From Geosiphon pyriformis (taxonomy: Eukaryota; Glomeromycota; Glomeromycetes; Archaeosporales; Geosiphonaceae), in NCBI GenBank assembly GCA_016748015.1, contig JAAOMT010000503.1, forward strand, positions 278,305-297,742: a DNA stretch of 19,438 nucleotides, written 5' to 3'. The position numbers and the translations under genes were made by a program. The notes beneath the pieces were generated by a model. It was not told the DNA's origin. It did no database searches and was given only the letters and a program-made list of their open reading frames with translations. This document shows positions 17,581-19,438 of this stretch, piece after piece; position 1 is the first letter of the stretch, and the number at the start of each line of letters is the position of its first letter.

Positions 17581-17789
17581 AATTAATGATTGGATTTTAG
17601 GTGGTTTATTTTCAAAGAACTTTTGTATCTCTTTTAGTTTTTCTTTGGATATCAAACTAATTGGCTCTTAATCTTTGTAATAGATTAGACAGGACTTGCA
17701 TTTATCACTAGAGAAATACAAAGATTTATCACACCAGCACCTGACACAAGAACTATGCCACCAATAACTATATTTTGCTTTCTTGCCAG
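17581..17789 (-). pseudogene. Cys/Trp-rich module upstream of RT in C2, cut by element D
   Basis: Frame from 17788: GKKAKYSYWWHSSCVRCWCD, then KCKSCLIYYKD and TAA 17668, followed by EPISLISKEKLKEIQKFFE and a charged linker to RT. The CVRCWC and CKSC pairs suggest a zinc ribbon. It lies between the missing protease and RT, the place where A and B hold their Cys-rich module, but the sequence is not the same. The frame is broken exactly at the LTR of D. Confidence 0.6.
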
Positions 17790-18405
17790 TGTTACGGGAT
17801 GGTTTTCTTGTTATATTTAATTGCTGATATCCCGCTTTAATTGCAATCAGTCTTTCGTGAGTTCCTCAGTTCTATTTGTGTGATAATGTCACTGTTACAC
17901 TAAAGGCTTTCTTTTTACTGTTGCGATGTAAGTTATTCTTTAATTCTTGATTGTTGTGTGTGTTTATGTACTCCTTCTCAGAGGCTGAACTGAAATCTAC
18001 CCACTGTCTGGGGTCTTCTCTGAGGCTATCCTTGCAATTGCCTGATGTGTTTCTCTAATCTAGAAACACAGAATGTTAATGGTCTTTAGCGCTTTTCTAA
18101 TTTTCACAATAAAGCTTTTATCAATTAGTAACAATGTGAATAATCTTGATCAAGGATTATTCTTCCAAGGGTTTTAGTTGATGAATGATAGTTTCATTCA
18201 ATAAATAATACAAGTAAGTTTCTTAATACTTTGGGTTGTGATAGTTCAGTTTTAAATATTTCTTTTTGATTTTTAAAGGTTTCTTGGGATATTTAATTTG
18301 AAAGTATAATTTAAAGTGGAGTTTGTTGGATAAAATTGGATCTATTGCTTGATAAGTTATGATTTTTATTACTTGATTGATTCTTTCCCAATATTAAAAC
18401 TACTG

Positions 18406-18413
18406 TATATATA
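18406..18413 (-). promoter_or_regulatory. TATA box of LTR D
   Basis: TATATATA inside a near-palindrome TGTATATATACA, about 50 bp past the 23-bp array in LTR orientation. Confidence 0.6.
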
Positions 18414-18461
18414 CATGTTTGTAGTTCTACGAGAAAATACTTTCTTTTTGATATTTCAACC

Positions 18462-18547
18462 TGGTGCTTGCTGCTATCACCAGTTGGTGTTGGCTGCTAT
18501 TGTGAACTGGTGCTTGCCACTATCGCGAGATGGTGTTTGCTACTATG
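18462..18547 (-). repeat. 23-bp tandem array in U3 of LTR D (3.7 units)
   Basis: Units start at 18462, 18485, 18508 and 18531 on the plus strand, each beginning TGGTGYTTGC or TGGTGTTGGC and carrying GCTAT or CACTAT. The period is exactly 23 bp. The array is less AT-rich than its surroundings and lies upstream of the TATA box in LTR orientation. Confidence 0.85.
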
Positions 18548-18646
18548 TTAATCATTACCTTTCTAAGATTATTACTGTGCTATATTATGATTGAATAGTT
18601 TGTATTATTTTTATGATTCTTTTTGCTAAATTCTTAAACTATAACA

Positions 18647-18660
18647 TTATCCCCTCCTTT
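18647..18660 (-). promoter_or_regulatory. Polypurine tract of element D
   Basis: Minus strand AAAGGAGGGGATAA directly before the LTR start. The best preserved PPT in the window. The preceding ACTTCGATTTCGACGGAG and CTCAATCTTG (18661-18688) match sequence before the PPT in B and C. Confidence 0.78.
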
Positions 18661-18687
18661 CAAGATTGAGCTCCGTCGAAATCGAAG

Positions 18688-19014
18688 TTAATTTCTTATG
18701 TATTGGATTATGTCTGAGCTCATTTTTGGCCAATAGTAACGGCTAGTTGCACGTTGGATGGTTGCTGTTTTTCCAAAGTGGCCTGAATGAATATCTGAGT
18801 GCATGTTAAATAAGATAGTTTCTTTTTTATCCGTGGTTATAACTCTTAATGGATTATCTGGATTTTGTCGATTCCAGTAATAAAGTATGTGATTTTGGAT
18901 GAAATAGTGTTTTGCTAATTTTTGGAGCTTAATTAGCTCTTTTACTGGCATTTCTTTGTCTATTTGTAGTGTTTCCAAGTATTGGCTGAGGTTTTTGTAA
19001 AGGTGGTTGTTCAT
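18688..19014 (-). pseudogene. Integrase N-terminal zinc domain of element D, truncated by deletion
   Basis: ATG 19014 opens MNNHLYKNLSQYLETLQ, similar to B's integrase start at 9062. It continues LAKHYFIQNHILYYWNRQ, NPDNPLRVITTDKKETILF, MHSDIHSGHFGKTATIQR and RYYWPKMSSDIIQYIRN, then TAA at 18688. The His pair (MHSD...GH) of the HHCC domain is present, but the sequence stops before the Cys pair and the whole DDE core. The stop is made by the joined sequence: the next bases are the conserved block before the PPT. The frame differs from RNase H by two bases. No insertion activity is possible from this copy. Confidence 0.85.
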
Positions 19015-19043
19015 TGTTGTTGTGGCGGGTGGGTTGGTGATTT

Positions 19044-19438
19044 TTATGTGTGTCTCATTCTTGACAAACAGTCGGCATTAGCATTTTTGGTACCTTCTTT
19101 GTATTTGATAATATAATCATATGGTGCTAATGTTTGTGACCATCTGGCGTATTTTCCTTTTAGCGCTTTCTTGTTATTTAACCAGACCAGACCTCTATGA
19201 TCTGTCATAATCTCAAAGGGTTGGTACCGTAAATATGTGTCAAAGTGAACACAACTCCAGACTACTGCTAAGCATTCAAGTTCATGTGCTGCGTAGTTTT
19301 GTTCTGCCGTACTGAGACTTCTGCTGGCATAAGCGATTACATGTTCTCTTCCATTATCATCTTTTTGTGACAGAATGGCTCCAAGTCCAGTTCCAGAGGC
19401 ATCTGTGGCCAAAATGAATTTCTTGTTGAAATTCGGAT
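19044..19438 (-). CDS. RNase H domain of element D Pol (5' end beyond the window)
   Basis: Open from the window edge to TAA 19044. Reads FILATDASGTGLGAILSQKD, HVIAYASRSLSTAEQNYAAH, ELECLAVVWSCVHFDTYLRY, FEIMTDHRGLVWLNNKK, YDYIIKYKEGTKNANADCLS and RMRHT. All four catalytic acids are present (ATD, ELE, MTD, NAD), with no stop or shift. It removes RNA from RNA-DNA hybrids during reverse transcription. It is the only intact enzyme domain in the window. RT should lie just off the right edge. Integrase follows in another frame from ATG 19014, 29 bases after this stop. Confidence 0.9.
   Translation of the reverse strand, partial: PNFNKKFILATDASGTGLGAILSQKDDNGREHVIAYASRSLSTAEQNYAAHELECLAVVWSCVHFDTYLRYQPFEIMTDHRGLVWLNNKKALKGKYARWSQTLAPYDYIIKYKEGTKNANADCLSRMRHT

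Larger units (their letters stand above)
13609..17789 (-). mobile_element. Element C2: 3' portion of a Ty3/gypsy element, interrupted by D
   Basis: Minus-strand order: Cys/Trp module, RT, RNase H, integrase, ORF3, PPT, LTR. The 5' part is cut off at 17789, where element D's 3' LTR begins within a reading frame. Many stops and shifts show great age. RT/RNase H/integrase wording differs from B, so it is a different family, but it shares the ORF3 position and the sequence around the PPT. Confidence 0.9.
17790..18646 (-). repeat. 3' LTR of element D (857 bp)
   Basis: Minus strand starts TGTTATAGTTTAAG after AAAGGAGGGGATAA and ends CATCCCGTAACA, with a TGTTA/TAACA inverted end. Only one LTR of this family is in the window, so the limits rest on the PPT, the terminal bases and the resumption of C2 coding sequence at 17789. 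It contains a 23-bp tandem array and a TATA box. No gene is seen inside; the plus-strand ORF at 18349-18594 is probably chance. Confidence 0.8.
17790..19438 (-). mobile_element. Element D: internally deleted gypsy element inserted in C2 (runs off the right edge)
   Basis: Minus strand from the right edge: RNase H, a cut-short integrase zinc domain, PPT, 3' LTR. The integrase core, its C-terminus and ORF3 are missing between about 18700 and the conserved sequence before the PPT. The coding parts that remain have no stops, so this is the youngest insertion in the window. D's 3' LTR end sits inside a C2 reading frame. Confidence 0.88.

Noticed and set aside
18349-18594. Plus-strand ORF of 81 aa in LTR D
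   Set aside because: Runs antisense through the U3 array and TATA region of LTR D; chance opening.

Overview
The window is a graveyard of nested LTR retrotransposons of the Ty3/gypsy type. I find no convincing host gene, tRNA, rRNA or CRISPR array. The sequence is very AT-rich, eukaryotic in style (TATA-box LTR promoters, no bacterial operon signals) and most like fungal Ty3/gypsy material. The Pol wording and element density suggest an early-diverging fungus, possibly an arbuscular mycorrhizal (Glomeromycotina) genome. That assignment is inference.

Layout, left to right. (1) Element A, minus strand, 1-4320: a complete 5' LTR (3347-4320), a putative primer-binding site, gag with capsid core and zinc knuckle, an aspartic protease, and a Cys-rich module that runs off the left edge. 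(2) Element B, plus strand, 4321-12243: same family as A, starting abruptly inside gag where A's LTR begins. It continues through protease, Cys-rich module, dUTPase, RT, RNase H, integrase, a downstream ORF3, a polypurine tract and a 3' LTR (11273-12243). (3) Element C1, minus strand, 12245-about 13403: a 3' LTR plus a decayed ORF3 only. (4) About 205 bases of unassigned sequence. (5) Element C2, minus strand, 13609-17789: same family as C1, with 3' LTR, ORF3, integrase, RNase H, RT and a Cys/Trp motif, cut by element D. (6) Element D, minus strand, 17790-19438: 3' LTR, PPT, a truncated integrase zinc domain and an intact RNase H segment running off the right edge. Its integrase core and ORF3 are deleted.

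Together these would form the usual retrotransposon cycle: Gag assembles particles, protease cuts the polyprotein, RT/RNase H copies RNA from the tRNA primer and PPT, dUTPase would keep uracil out of the cDNA, and integrase inserts it. B, A and the C copies are dead (stops, frameshifts, lost catalytic residues). D looks youngest but is internally deleted.

The most interesting signal is ORF3, an unrecognised protein of about 220 codons located after integrase. It is open in B, decayed in C1 and C2, and left as a 3' scar in D. In B, C1 and C2 its reading frame runs through the PPT into the LTR. Other notable points are the dUTPase and Cys-rich module in Pol, stop codons shared between A and B, a recurrent RNase H/integrase frame break, U3 tandem arrays in every LTR family, and a repeated CTGGCAAG insertion site.
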